A stretch of DNA of 64,000 nt. It comes from Prevotella sp. 10(H). GTDB lineage: Bacteria > Bacteroidota > Bacteroidia > Bacteroidales > Dysgonomonadaceae. The DNA lies in contig NZ_JOMI01000009.1 of the NCBI RefSeq assembly GCF_000711235.1, positions 372,001-436,000 on the forward strand, in the 5' to 3' direction. Below are positions 33,055 to 40,300 of this stretch, in pieces; the first letter of the stretch is position 1, and each line of letters starts with the position of its first letter. The translations under genes were made by a program, and so were the position numbers. The notes under the pieces were generated by a model, which was given only the letters and a program-made list of their open reading frames with translations, searched no databases and was not told where the DNA came from.

Positions 33055-34416
33055 ATGTCTGAAACTAATATCCCCTTTGGAAGCGAATTTTCACCATCTC
33101 AAACTGAGTTAACTCAATTATTATCTTTTTGTAAAGAATACAGTGGCAATAAAAAGTTAATTGAATCAAATATATTAGAAAAGTATTTTAAAGAGCATGG
33201 AAATGGAAATTTGAACAATCAAAAAAAATTAGCAATGAATTGCCGTTTAGGGCTTAAGGCTTATGGCATAATTGACGAAAATAGTGTAATAACACCATTA
33301 GGAGAACAATTATATATGTTGACGGAAGACGAAAACGAATTGTATAGAGTCTTTGGAAAACATATTCTTTTAAACCTAAATGGAATGGCGTTTGTTCAAT
33401 GCATCCGTGATATGACTGTTGCTTCTGAAGAGGTTAATTTGACAACGTTGAGGGCTGCTTTAGCTGAACGTGGCTTATATTATCCTTCCGGAGGTAAGCA
33501 TCCAAGTATAATGAGGCTATGGTTAAATAAAGCTGGGATTTTCAGAAAAAATTGGCAAATTGATAATCAAAAAGTAAATGAAGTTTTAGGAGTTGATGAT
33601 AGTATAGAGGCTTTAAGAGATTTAACTACTTTACAAAGAGCTTTTCTTTTATCGTTAATGAATACAGGTATTTCTACTCCTCAGTATGCAAACCAAATTG
33701 CAAGATTAGCTGAAACTACATATGGAGTAAAATTTCCTGAAAAAAGTTTACCCAAAGAAGTTCTAAATGGGCTTGAAAAAGCTGGTTTTATAATAACTTC
33801 CAAAACCACAGAAGGTAGAGGAGCAAAGCCGTTTTTGGTTGTACCTACAGAAAAAGCTAATAAAGAAATAGTTGAGCCATTAATTTTGCAATTGAAAGGT
33901 CAAAATGACCCTAAACTTATTTCATTATTAACTAAGTCTGTCAGTGAAATATTGAATGAAATAGATTCTAATGATAGGTATATTTCTGGATTAGCTTTAG
34001 AGGCTTTAGCTTTTAAACTAATGAGAATAATAGGGATGAATTATGTTGCAACAAGACTGAGGGCTGAAACTACCGGAGGTTCTGAGGTTGATTTAATTTT
34101 TGATTCTACAAGACTTGTATATTCAAGATGGCAAATCCAATGTAAAAACACAAAACGTGTAGCATTAGATGATGTAGCAAAAGAAGTCGGTCTTACACAT
34201 TTTCTTAAAAGTAATGTAATAGTTATTGTTAGTACAGGTGATATCGGAAAAGATGCAAGAAAATATAGTAATAAAATAATGAAAGACTCTAATTTGTGTA
34301 TTGTGTTAATTGATGGGGAAGATATAAAAAAGGTATCTCAAAATCCTGTTGCTATAATCGATGCATTTGAAAGAGAAGCTAAAGAGACTATGGAATTGAA
34401 AAAGATTGAATTATAA
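33055..34416 (+). CDS. Restriction endonuclease with Mrr-like nuclease domain
   Basis: A 453-aa protein upstream of a DNA methyltransferase. The N-terminal about 290 residues look like winged-helix DNA-binding modules (LTTLRAALAERGLYYPSGGK, LEKAGFIITSKTTEGRGAKP). Residues about 310-450 form a PD-(D/E)XK nuclease of the Mrr type: GLALEALAFKLMRIIGMNYV, the catalytic Asp in GGSEVDLIFD, and QIQCKN in place of the usual ExK. The methyltransferase gene begins 6 bp after its stop, so the pair is probably a type II restriction-modification system. It should cut unmodified DNA at an unknown site. It could instead be a modification-dependent enzyme, but the paired methyltransferase argues against that. 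Confidence 0.82.
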   Translation: MSETNIPFGSEFSPSQTELTQLLSFCKEYSGNKKLIESNILEKYFKEHGNGNLNNQKKLAMNCRLGLKAYGIIDENSVITPLGEQLYMLTEDENELYRVFGKHILLNLNGMAFVQCIRDMTVASEEVNLTTLRAALAERGLYYPSGGKHPSIMRLWLNKAGIFRKNWQIDNQKVNEVLGVDDSIEALRDLTTLQRAFLLSLMNTGISTPQYANQIARLAETTYGVKFPEKSLPKEVLNGLEKAGFIITSKTTEGRGAKPFLVVPTEKANKEIVEPLILQLKGQNDPKLISLLTKSVSEILNEIDSNDRYISGLALEALAFKLMRIIGMNYVATRLRAETTGGSEVDLIFDSTRLVYSRWQIQCKNTKRVALDDVAKEVGLTHFLKSNVIVIVSTGDIGKDARKYSNKIMKDSNLCIVLIDGEDIKKVSQNPVAIIDAFEREAKETMELKKIEL

Positions 34417-34422
34417 ATTAAT

Positions 34423-35472
34423 ATGAATCAAGAAGAAACTAAACCAAAAATATATTTTAAAACAACTTATGGGAAAATCATCTTGGGCGATGCTTTACAA
34501 ATGCTCAAAGATATCCCAAGCAATAGTGTAAACTTAGTGGTTACAAGTCCACCATTTGGGCTTGTGCGAAAAAAAGAATATGGGAATGTTGACGCGTCCG
34601 ATTATTTAGATTGGTTTAAACCGTTTGCTACAGAATTTCATCGAATTTTAACTGAAAATGGTAGTCTTGTAATTGATATTGGAGGAGCATGGAATAAGGG
34701 TATGCCAACAAGAAGCCTGTACCATTTTAAATTATTAATAATGTTATGTGAAGAGTTTTCGTTTCACTTAGCTCAAGATTATTATTGGTGGAATCCATCG
34801 AAATTACCAACTCCAGCAGAATGGGTAAATGTTCGACGTATCAGAGTAAAAGATGCGATAAATACTGTATGGTGGCTTTCTAAATCTCCATATCCTAAAG
34901 CAAGCAATAAAAGGGTTTTACAGCCATATAGCGAAAGTATGGACGACTTATTGAAAAATGGTTATAAAGCCAAAAAAAGACCAAGTGGTCACGATATAAG
35001 TGAAAAATTCTCTAAAGATAATGGAGGTTCGATTCCTCCAAATCTAATTGCGATTCCAAATACTGAAAGTAATAGTGTATATGTTAGATATTGTAATGAA
35101 AATAATATAAAACAACATCCAGCAAGATTTCCGAGTGAATTGCCAGAATATTTTATAAGAATGCTTACAGATATTGGTGATTCTGTTGTTGATCCATTTG
35201 GTGGTAGCTGTGTTACTGGTGAAGTTTGTGAAAAACTGCAAAGAAATTGGACTTGTTGTGATATTATTGAAGAATACGTAAAAGGGGCCGTTGGGCGATT
35301 CTCTGAACCCAATGGTTCTATAGAAAATAAAGAGCACACTACGTATACTGTAACAAAGCCTGGTGCACTTTGGAATGGTTTACCTTCTGACACATTACCG
35401 ATTCATGGTGGACAGCTTCGTGATAAAAAAGAGGAGCTTCCAGAACCTCAAAAAGAAGAAATAAAAAATTAA
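34423..35472 (+). CDS. DNA methyltransferase (amino-methyltransferase, beta class)
   Basis: A 349-aa enzyme. The catalytic motif IV, TSPPFGL, is near residue 40 and the AdoMet motif, DPFGGSCVTGEVCEKL, near residue 260, the beta-class order; SPPF favours N4-cytosine but N6-adenine cannot be excluded. Other family features are LTENGSLVIDIGGAW and YYWWNPSKLPTPAEW. It should protect the host from the endonuclease encoded 6 bp upstream. Having the endonuclease first needs expression timing on entry into a new cell; no controller protein gene is seen beside them. Confidence 0.92.
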   Translation: MNQEETKPKIYFKTTYGKIILGDALQMLKDIPSNSVNLVVTSPPFGLVRKKEYGNVDASDYLDWFKPFATEFHRILTENGSLVIDIGGAWNKGMPTRSLYHFKLLIMLCEEFSFHLAQDYYWWNPSKLPTPAEWVNVRRIRVKDAINTVWWLSKSPYPKASNKRVLQPYSESMDDLLKNGYKAKKRPSGHDISEKFSKDNGGSIPPNLIAIPNTESNSVYVRYCNENNIKQHPARFPSELPEYFIRMLTDIGDSVVDPFGGSCVTGEVCEKLQRNWTCCDIIEEYVKGAVGRFSEPNGSIENKEHTTYTVTKPGALWNGLPSDTLPIHGGQLRDKKEELPEPQKEEIKN

Positions 35473-35492
35473 ATATATATAATTAATCTACG

Positions 35493-35526
35493 AACAACGC
35501 TTATCCAGAATTAGATAAGCGTTGTT
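35493..35526. terminator. Bidirectional terminator after the methyltransferase
   Basis: AACAACGCTTATC (35493-35505) and GATAAGCGTTGTT (35514-35526) form a perfect 13-bp stem between convergent genes. Confidence 0.75.
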
Positions 35527-35560
35527 TATGTCTAAAAAGAGAATAGCCTTTATACCATTA

Positions 35561-36136
35561 TTATGATTTATATGATTCAAATTTGTTAATTATATCGTCC
35601 CAATTTTCAATGATATTCAGATTTTTTCCTATAATTATCTCTTTGTTATCAATATCTTGAAAGATATATGTGCTTTTTCCATATTCATCTTTGAATTCTG
35701 AAATATATGATTTAATCTTTCCATCTATTTCTTTTCTAACAAATGAATCTAAATATTTTGGCAACTTAAAAACAGTTGCTAAAGATTTAGCAAACCGGAT
35801 TAGAGATAAAATTCTTTCTTGTTTTGTCATGTCAAAAGAATACATTTCTATTCCTGATAAAATCTCTTTAACAAATTTATGTGTTGCTTTTTCATCCTTT
35901 TTAAAAGCATTATTAATTTCAGATTGTATTTTTTCTTTTATTAATTTCTTTTTACCCTTTAATTTTCTAAATGTTAATCTATAATCTGTATCAATTGGAA
36001 TCAGTATTTCTGCTCCATTATAATAATTATTATTCATAATTTTATGGACGTGTAGACCATCAAATTTAGTGTCATAACGATGATTGTCAATCCTAATTGT
36101 TTGACCACTTATTAATGGTGACAAATCTATAGCCAT
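35561..36136 (-). CDS. Unknown 191-aa protein at the element's right end
   Basis: A protein I do not recognise. It begins MAIDLSPLISGQTIRIDNHR, has a charged helical centre (KGKKKLIKEKIQSEINNAF, HKFVKEILSGIEMYSF) and ends NIIENWDDIINKFESYKS. There is no signal peptide, membrane helix or clear catalytic motif. It is convergent with the methyltransferase and is the last gene before attR, a position where integrative elements often carry accessory defence or control genes. A role alongside the restriction system is only a guess. Confidence 0.6.
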   Translation of the reverse strand: MAIDLSPLISGQTIRIDNHRYDTKFDGLHVHKIMNNNYYNGAEILIPIDTDYRLTFRKLKGKKKLIKEKIQSEINNAFKKDEKATHKFVKEILSGIEMYSFDMTKQERILSLIRFAKSLATVFKLPKYLDSFVRKEIDGKIKSYISEFKDEYGKSTYIFQDIDNKEIIIGKNLNIIENWDDIINKFESYKS

Positions 36137-36311
36137 AAGAAACTTTATTTAAAAATTTTGACTTTATACGAAAATACATTAATGAAATAAAATGAGGAAA
36201 TATTTTTAATCTTAAATTAATTGTGATATTCTATATTTTCGCTTTCGTTTATTGATGGGAGATAGAAAGCAGTAAAATATATACTCAAAAATATACTCTT
36301 TTCTATATTGC

Positions 36312-36330
36312 GGGTACAGTTTAGGGTACA
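36312..36330. repeat. Right pair of GGGTACA motifs (candidate integrase arm sites)
   Basis: GGGTACA at 36312-36318 and 36324-36330, again 12 bp apart and in the same orientation as the left pair, 66-84 bp inside attR. Confidence 0.55.
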
Positions 36331-36346
36331 AACTAAATAAAATAAA

Positions 36347-36381
36347 AAAGCTAACCAATTTATTAGTAATTAGTTAGCTTT
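36347..36381 (-). terminator. Element-supplied terminator for tRNA-Phe
   Basis: AAAGCTAAC (36347-36355) pairs with GTTAGCTTT (36373-36381); on the minus strand, which is the tRNA direction, TTTTTTATTTT follows. It replaces the original terminator now at 28792-28827. Confidence 0.6.
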
Positions 36382-36395
36382 AATTCTTTTCTCTT

Positions 36396-36412
36396 AAAAG
36401 TGGTGCCACCAG
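36396..36412. repeat. attR: 17-bp repeat overlapping tRNA-Phe 3' end
   Basis: AAAAGTGGTGCCACCAG identical to 28844-28860; positions 36401-36412 are the last 12 nt of the tRNA gene. Confidence 0.88.
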
Positions 36413-36473
36413 GAATCGAACCGGGGACACAAGGATTTTCAGTCCTTTGCTCTACCAACTGAGCTATGGCACC
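36401..36473 (-). tRNA. tRNA-Phe (GAA)
   Basis: A complete 73-nt cloverleaf on the minus strand. The acceptor arm GGTGCCA pairs with TGGCACC, with discriminator A; the D arm is GCTCAGTTGGTAGAGC; the anticodon loop is CTGAAAA with GAA; the T arm contains GGTTCGATTCC. CCA is not encoded: the next bases are CTT. The 3' end is the insertion site of the integrative element and remains intact. Confidence 0.97.
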
Positions 36474-36589
36474 ATTGTTTGTAGCTTTGTGTTTGCGTGT
36501 GCAAAGATAGAATATATTTTACATTCTCCAAAAATATCAGATAAAATATTTCAATAACTATAATGAATAAACGTTTCGTGATAATAAAA

Positions 36590-37729
36590 CTATTTCATTA
36601 CCAGCACTCTGATAATATTCTCCATAGTTCGCTCAATATTCTCTTTTCCGCTTTGCATAGCTATTTCAAGTGAAATAGCATCTGGAATTATACTAAATAT
36701 GGCATCAAAGCCTGCTTCATATAAAGACTCTACACCATCTCCGACACTTCCTGCAATCGCAATCACCCTTTTATTCTCCGATTTTGCTACCTGAGCAACC
36801 CCGAAAGGAGTCTTGCCGTACTGTGTCTGAGAATCTATACGACCCTCGCCGGTGAATACGAAATCAGCTTTCTTTATGGCTTCGCGTAAGTTAGTATGTT
36901 TTATGACTATATCTATACCCTTGCAAAGATTGGCATTTGTAAAAGCCAGTAATCCGGCACCTAAACCTCCTGCCGCTCCTGCGCACGGGATATCCGCTAC
37001 ATCCTTTTCCAACTGGTTTTTTATCACCTGCGAATAGTGATTAAGAGCATCATCCAATATCCTGACCATTTCAGGAGTGGCCACTTTCTGAGGGCCGTAA
37101 ACAACAGATGCGCCATTCTCCCCGCAAAGTGGGTTAGTGACATCGCATGCAACTTCAATGGTCGTTTCCCCAAGCCGTTTGTCAATAGAGGATATATCGA
37201 TCTTATGCAAATATTTCAATGCTCCTCCGCCAAAAGGGAGCTCAAATCCCTCCTTGTCTAGAAACTTTGCTCCCAAAGCCTGCATAAAACCTGAACCACC
37301 ATCATTTGTAGCGCTACCGCCAAGTCCTAAGATAATCTTCTTTACCCCTTTATCAAGACAAGTCCTTACAATCTCTCCTGTGCCGAAAGTTGTAGTCACT
37401 AAAGGGTTCAGTTCGGCTTTACTTAAATGCTGTAAGCCGCTTGCCGAAGCCATTTCGATAACTGCAGTTTGTTTGTCGTCCAGAATGGCATATGATGCAG
37501 TTACTTGATTTCCTAGAGGGCCGGTTACTTCCTGTTCGAATATCTCACCTCCCAGCACATCCACCAAAGCTTGCATAGTTCCTTCGCCACCATCGGCCAT
37601 GGGGATTTTGATGCAAACGGCATCCGGTAACACCTTTTTGATACCTTTTTCCATAGCTTCGCATACCTCTTTTGCAGTCATTGAACCTTTAAATGAGTCA
37701 AGTGCAAGCACGAATACAGGATTATGCAT
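36590..37729 (-). CDS. Glycerate 2-kinase (GarK/GlxK family)
   Basis: A 379-aa cytoplasmic enzyme that phosphorylates D-glycerate with ATP to 2-phosphoglycerate, linking glyoxylate or sugar-acid breakdown to glycolysis. It opens with FVLALDSFKGSMTAKEVCEA and contains IPMADGGEGTMQALV, LGLGGSATNDGGSGFMQALG, AGAAGGLGAGLLAF and FTGEGRIDSQTQYGKTPFGV, the family's conserved blocks in order; the length is normal. It has its own promoter-like motif upstream and is in the same direction as thiL, 60 bp away. Confidence 0.95.
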   Translation of the reverse strand: MHNPVFVLALDSFKGSMTAKEVCEAMEKGIKKVLPDAVCIKIPMADGGEGTMQALVDVLGGEIFEQEVTGPLGNQVTASYAILDDKQTAVIEMASASGLQHLSKAELNPLVTTTFGTGEIVRTCLDKGVKKIILGLGGSATNDGGSGFMQALGAKFLDKEGFELPFGGGALKYLHKIDISSIDKRLGETTIEVACDVTNPLCGENGASVVYGPQKVATPEMVRILDDALNHYSQVIKNQLEKDVADIPCAGAAGGLGAGLLAFTNANLCKGIDIVIKHTNLREAIKKADFVFTGEGRIDSQTQYGKTPFGVAQVAKSENKRVIAIAGSVGDGVESLYEAGFDAIFSIIPDAISLEIAMQSGKENIERTMENIIRVLVMK

Positions 37730-37753
37730 AGGTTATTGGATTTAAAAAAGGAA

Positions 37754-37761
37754 CAAAAGTA
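37754..37761 (-). promoter_or_regulatory. -7 promoter motif for glycerate kinase
   Basis: CAAAAGTA (TACTTTTG on the coding strand), 25 bp before the start codon. Suggests glycerate kinase is not only read through from thiL. Confidence 0.5.
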
Positions 37762-37789
37762 ACACTATTTACAACCTTTTAGTGTATCT

Positions 37790-38824
37790 CTATTTTTCTT
37801 CGCCTATAGAGTCCCAACCTTGAGCTTTCAACTCTATTTCGGTACCGTCACGCGTTTCCATCACCAATCCCAGACCTTCTTTCGTAATATGTCCTATTAC
37901 ATGAACGCCTTTTATTTTCGAAACCTTGTCGTGCAAATACAATGGCACCGTAAAAAGTAGCTCGTAGTCTTCGCCGCCATTCAGCGCAACAGTACTTACA
38001 TTCATATTAAACTGTTCGGCCATCATCGCTGTCTGGTAATCAATAGGTATGCGTTCCTCATAAATATGGCATCCAACCTTACTTTGCTTACAGATATGCT
38101 TCAATTCGGAAGAAAGCCCGTCGGATACATCTATCATCGAAGTTGGGACAATTCCCTCTTCTGACAGAAATTTTACAATATCTTTTCTTGCTTCTGGTTT
38201 TAACTGGCGTTCCAGCAAGTACTCTTTTCCTGTAAAATCAGGCTGAAAATCAGTCTCGCCGCTATATACCGCTTTTTCGCGCTCCAATAATTGAAGTCCC
38301 ATAAATGCAGCACCCAGATCACCGGAAATACATATCAGGTCTGTTTCCTTTGCTCCGTTGCGGTAAACTATCTTCCCTTCTTCTCCTTCACCAATACAGG
38401 TTACGCTGATTGCCATACCTGTCAGCGAAGATGAAGTATCGCCGCCAACAAGGTCTACGCCGTATTCCTGACAGGCAAGAGATAGCCCTTCGTAGAAAAG
38501 TTCGAGGTCTTCTACCGAGAAACGTTTCGATATACCCAATGATACGGTAATCTGTTTAGGCTGTCCGTTCATTGCATAGATGTCCGAAAAGTTTACTACT
38601 GCCGATTTATATCCTAAATGTTTCAGCGGAACATACATCAGGTCGAAATGGATGCCTTCCAGTAACAAATCCGTTGTTACAAGTGTCTTTTTGTTCGCGT
38701 ATGACAACACTGCCGCATCATCTCCGACTCCCTTTTCGGAACTCGTATTTTTCAATTCTATATTCTTTGTCAGGTGGTCGATAAGGCCGAATTCACCCAG
38801 ACTGGCTATTTCTGTTCTTTTCAT
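37790..38824 (-). CDS. thiL: Thiamine-monophosphate kinase
   Basis: A 344-aa enzyme that uses ATP to convert thiamine monophosphate to the active cofactor thiamine diphosphate. Conserved features: GVGDDAAVL near residue 33, VTTDLLLEGIHFDLMY, VNFSDIYAMNGQPKQ, LVGGDTSSS, and SMIDVSDGLSSELKHIC, ending in LNGGEDYELLFTV. Length and motif order are those of ThiL. The gene has a good promoter with -33 and -7 parts. Other thiamine genes and a TPP riboswitch are not seen here. Confidence 0.95.
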   Translation of the reverse strand: MKRTEIASLGEFGLIDHLTKNIELKNTSSEKGVGDDAAVLSYANKKTLVTTDLLLEGIHFDLMYVPLKHLGYKSAVVNFSDIYAMNGQPKQITVSLGISKRFSVEDLELFYEGLSLACQEYGVDLVGGDTSSSLTGMAISVTCIGEGEEGKIVYRNGAKETDLICISGDLGAAFMGLQLLEREKAVYSGETDFQPDFTGKEYLLERQLKPEARKDIVKFLSEEGIVPTSMIDVSDGLSSELKHICKQSKVGCHIYEERIPIDYQTAMMAEQFNMNVSTVALNGGEDYELLFTVPLYLHDKVSKIKGVHVIGHITKEGLGLVMETRDGTEIELKAQGWDSIGEEK

Positions 38825-38845
38825 TCTTTATTTTTTGATAAGGTA

Positions 38846-38853
38846 CAAAGTTA
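38846..38853 (-). promoter_or_regulatory. Promoter for thiL
   Basis: CAAAGTTA is the -7 motif on the coding strand; CAAA at 38872-38875 is a -33 TTTG with 18-bp spacing. The start codon is 22 bp downstream. Confidence 0.6.
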
Positions 38854-38857
38854 GGTA

Positions 38858-39153
38858 TATTTAAAAAGTAACAAACTTACACCATATTAATTTTGATTTC
38901 AAAAGAGAAAACATTCAGAATCAATATATAATTTGCATATTTTAACGATATATTGTTAAAAAGTAACGAAAGTAACGGATTTTACAGTCAGCAGTCAACA
39001 GTTATCAGTTAACAATATCTCTTGAGTTCTTGCGACTTTGCGAGAGTCAATGTTAAAAGGTAACAAAAGTAACAGAAATCAATTAGTAATTAACAATGAA
39101 CAATTAAGGTTCTGTAACTCGTAACTGCCCGCAGGGCGAAGTAACTCGTAACT
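38858..39153. repeat. Repeat-rich intergenic region
   Basis: The 508-bp gap between thiL and the next gene has no gene but several short repeats. GTTAAAAAGTAACGAAAGTA at 38955 recurs as GTTAAAAGGTAACAAAAGTA at 39052. GTAACTCGTAACT occurs at 39114-39126 and 39141-39153 around a small GCCC/GGGC hairpin. Low-complexity runs such as AGTCAGCAGTCAACAG lie between. These look like degenerate intergenic repeats seen in many Bacteroidetes; no function is evident. Confidence 0.6.
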
Positions 39154-39276
39154 ATTATTTATGTCAAAGAGCTAATAGCTAAACGCTATCCGCTAATACA
39201 ATATAGATAAACATATACTCTGTTTATATTCAAAAAAATAGTCGTCTTTAAGGAAAAATTTTCTATTTATAATATT

Positions 39277-39284
39277 TATCTTTG
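39277..39284 (+). promoter_or_regulatory. -7 promoter motif for the 269-aa lipoprotein
   Basis: TATCTTTG, a full TAnnTTTG match, 48 bp before the start codon. Confidence 0.5.
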
Positions 39285-39332
39285 TTATCGAATACATAAA
39301 TACCAACGCATAAACCTTAAAAATGTCCTGAT

Positions 39333-40142
39333 ATGCCTAAATTTTTATCTTATTTTATAGTTGCCTGCTTCCTTATAACAGCAACAAACTCATGTAGTGA
39401 CGATGATAAAACTTCTGACCGTGAACTTGAGTTAAGTACAGATAATGCATCTATAAAGCTTACCGAAAGGTTTTTGATTGCTGTTACCAGCGGGAATGGC
39501 GGATATTCCATTCTTTCGCACGATGTGGATATTGTAACAGGGGAAGTCGATGTAGAAAATGAAAATCGTATAATATTGACAGCCAGAGGTAAGGGAGAAA
39601 CTAAAGTAACAATAAAAGACAGGAGCCAGAAAGAAATAATGGTGAGCGTCAAGGTTGTGAACAGATACCTTGCATTTGTACCTACTTACTACAGCGTTGA
39701 GGTAGAAGCGAAAGATGCTGCTTCTCAAAAAACAATAGAGGAAGATATTCTTGAAAATCCTTTTCCTCCAAAATCATATGCCTACAAATTAGAAGATTCG
39801 GATAAGAAAGAGATGACAATACGGTCTTCGGTCGGTTCAATAAAAGTTGAAGGCACATATGCTTTTAGTAATGACGGAAAGACGAATAATCTTAAGCTGA
39901 AGTACGATGATAAAGAATTCTCATATGTGTTGAGTGATGAGTACGAAGGCAAATATTTCTACAATTATTTCAATAAAGAAGAAGAGGAGAAATCTCAAAA
40001 AGAAATCAGTCAGTCCAAATATATAGAACTGACGGAAGATTTAACGGAAGTATATAAAGAGAAATATCCCGACGCAGAAGTCGAGTCTGTCAAATTTATT
40101 ATTATAGCTACAATAATTGAGAAAGCCTCGTCGCTTGAATAA
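39333..40142 (+). CDS. Lipoprotein with Ig-like N-terminal domain, unknown function
   Basis: A 269-aa lipoprotein: signal peptide ending TNSC, followed by SDDDKTSDRE, an acidic start that fits surface export. Residues about 32-110 look like a Big_2-type bacterial immunoglobulin domain (LSTDNASIKLTE, ILTARGKGETKVTIKDRSQK). The rest (residues 120-265) is highly charged with alternating strands and a lysine/glutamate-rich helix (YFNKEEEEKSQKEISQSKY). Single gene with its own promoter and terminator. No role is known. Confidence 0.7.
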   Translation: MPKFLSYFIVACFLITATNSCSDDDKTSDRELELSTDNASIKLTERFLIAVTSGNGGYSILSHDVDIVTGEVDVENENRIILTARGKGETKVTIKDRSQKEIMVSVKVVNRYLAFVPTYYSVEVEAKDAASQKTIEEDILENPFPPKSYAYKLEDSDKKEMTIRSSVGSIKVEGTYAFSNDGKTNNLKLKYDDKEFSYVLSDEYEGKYFYNYFNKEEEEKSQKEISQSKYIELTEDLTEVYKEKYPDAEVESVKFIIIATIIEKASSLE

Positions 40143-40164
40143 GGCTTTAATATTAGTTTATAAG

Positions 40165-40195
40165 AAGGGTTACTATATTTTTATGGTAGCCTTTT
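40165..40195 (+). terminator. Terminator after the 269-aa lipoprotein
   Basis: AAGGGTTACTAT and ATGGTAGCCTT pair imperfectly with wobble pairs, followed by TTTTTT. Confidence 0.55.
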
Positions 40196-40235
40196 TTAAT
40201 AGGTTAAATACATATGCAACAAAGGGCATAAACAA

Positions 40236-40279
40236 AAGCCTCAATACCCCCGGGAGGAATCCGGTAAGTATTGAGGCTT
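40236..40279 (-). terminator. Terminator after the GH106 gene
   Basis: AAGCCTCAATAC (40236-40247) and GTATTGAGGCTT (40268-40279) form a perfect 12-bp stem; on the minus strand the stem is followed by TTGTTTATG. Confidence 0.65.
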
Positions 40280-40300
40280 CATCTTGGGACTTTATGAAAC

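Larger units (their letters stand above)
28844..36412. mobile_element. 7.55-kb integrative element in tRNA-Phe
   Basis: The element is bounded by a 17-bp direct repeat, one copy inside the 3' end of tRNA-Phe (minus strand). Contents in order: integrase, possible small RNA, excisionase-like HTH protein, DUF6291-like protein, a 72-aa protein, RadC/JAB protein, restriction endonuclease, DNA methyltransferase, and an unknown 191-aa protein. It is visibly more AT-rich than its flanks. Paired GGGTACA motifs lie inside both ends. No relaxase, mating-pair or capsid genes are seen, so it probably moves with help from another element (a mobilisable or satellite-type island), or is replicated through its own DUF6291 protein. 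Both the tRNA and its terminator function are restored by element sequence. Confidence 0.87.

Noticed and set aside
38825-38900. TPP riboswitch before thiL
   Set aside because: The leader is only about 20 nt from the promoter to the start codon and lacks the conserved CUGAGA element.
38955-39153. CRISPR array
   Set aside because: Repeats are short, degenerate and unevenly spaced, and no cas genes are present.
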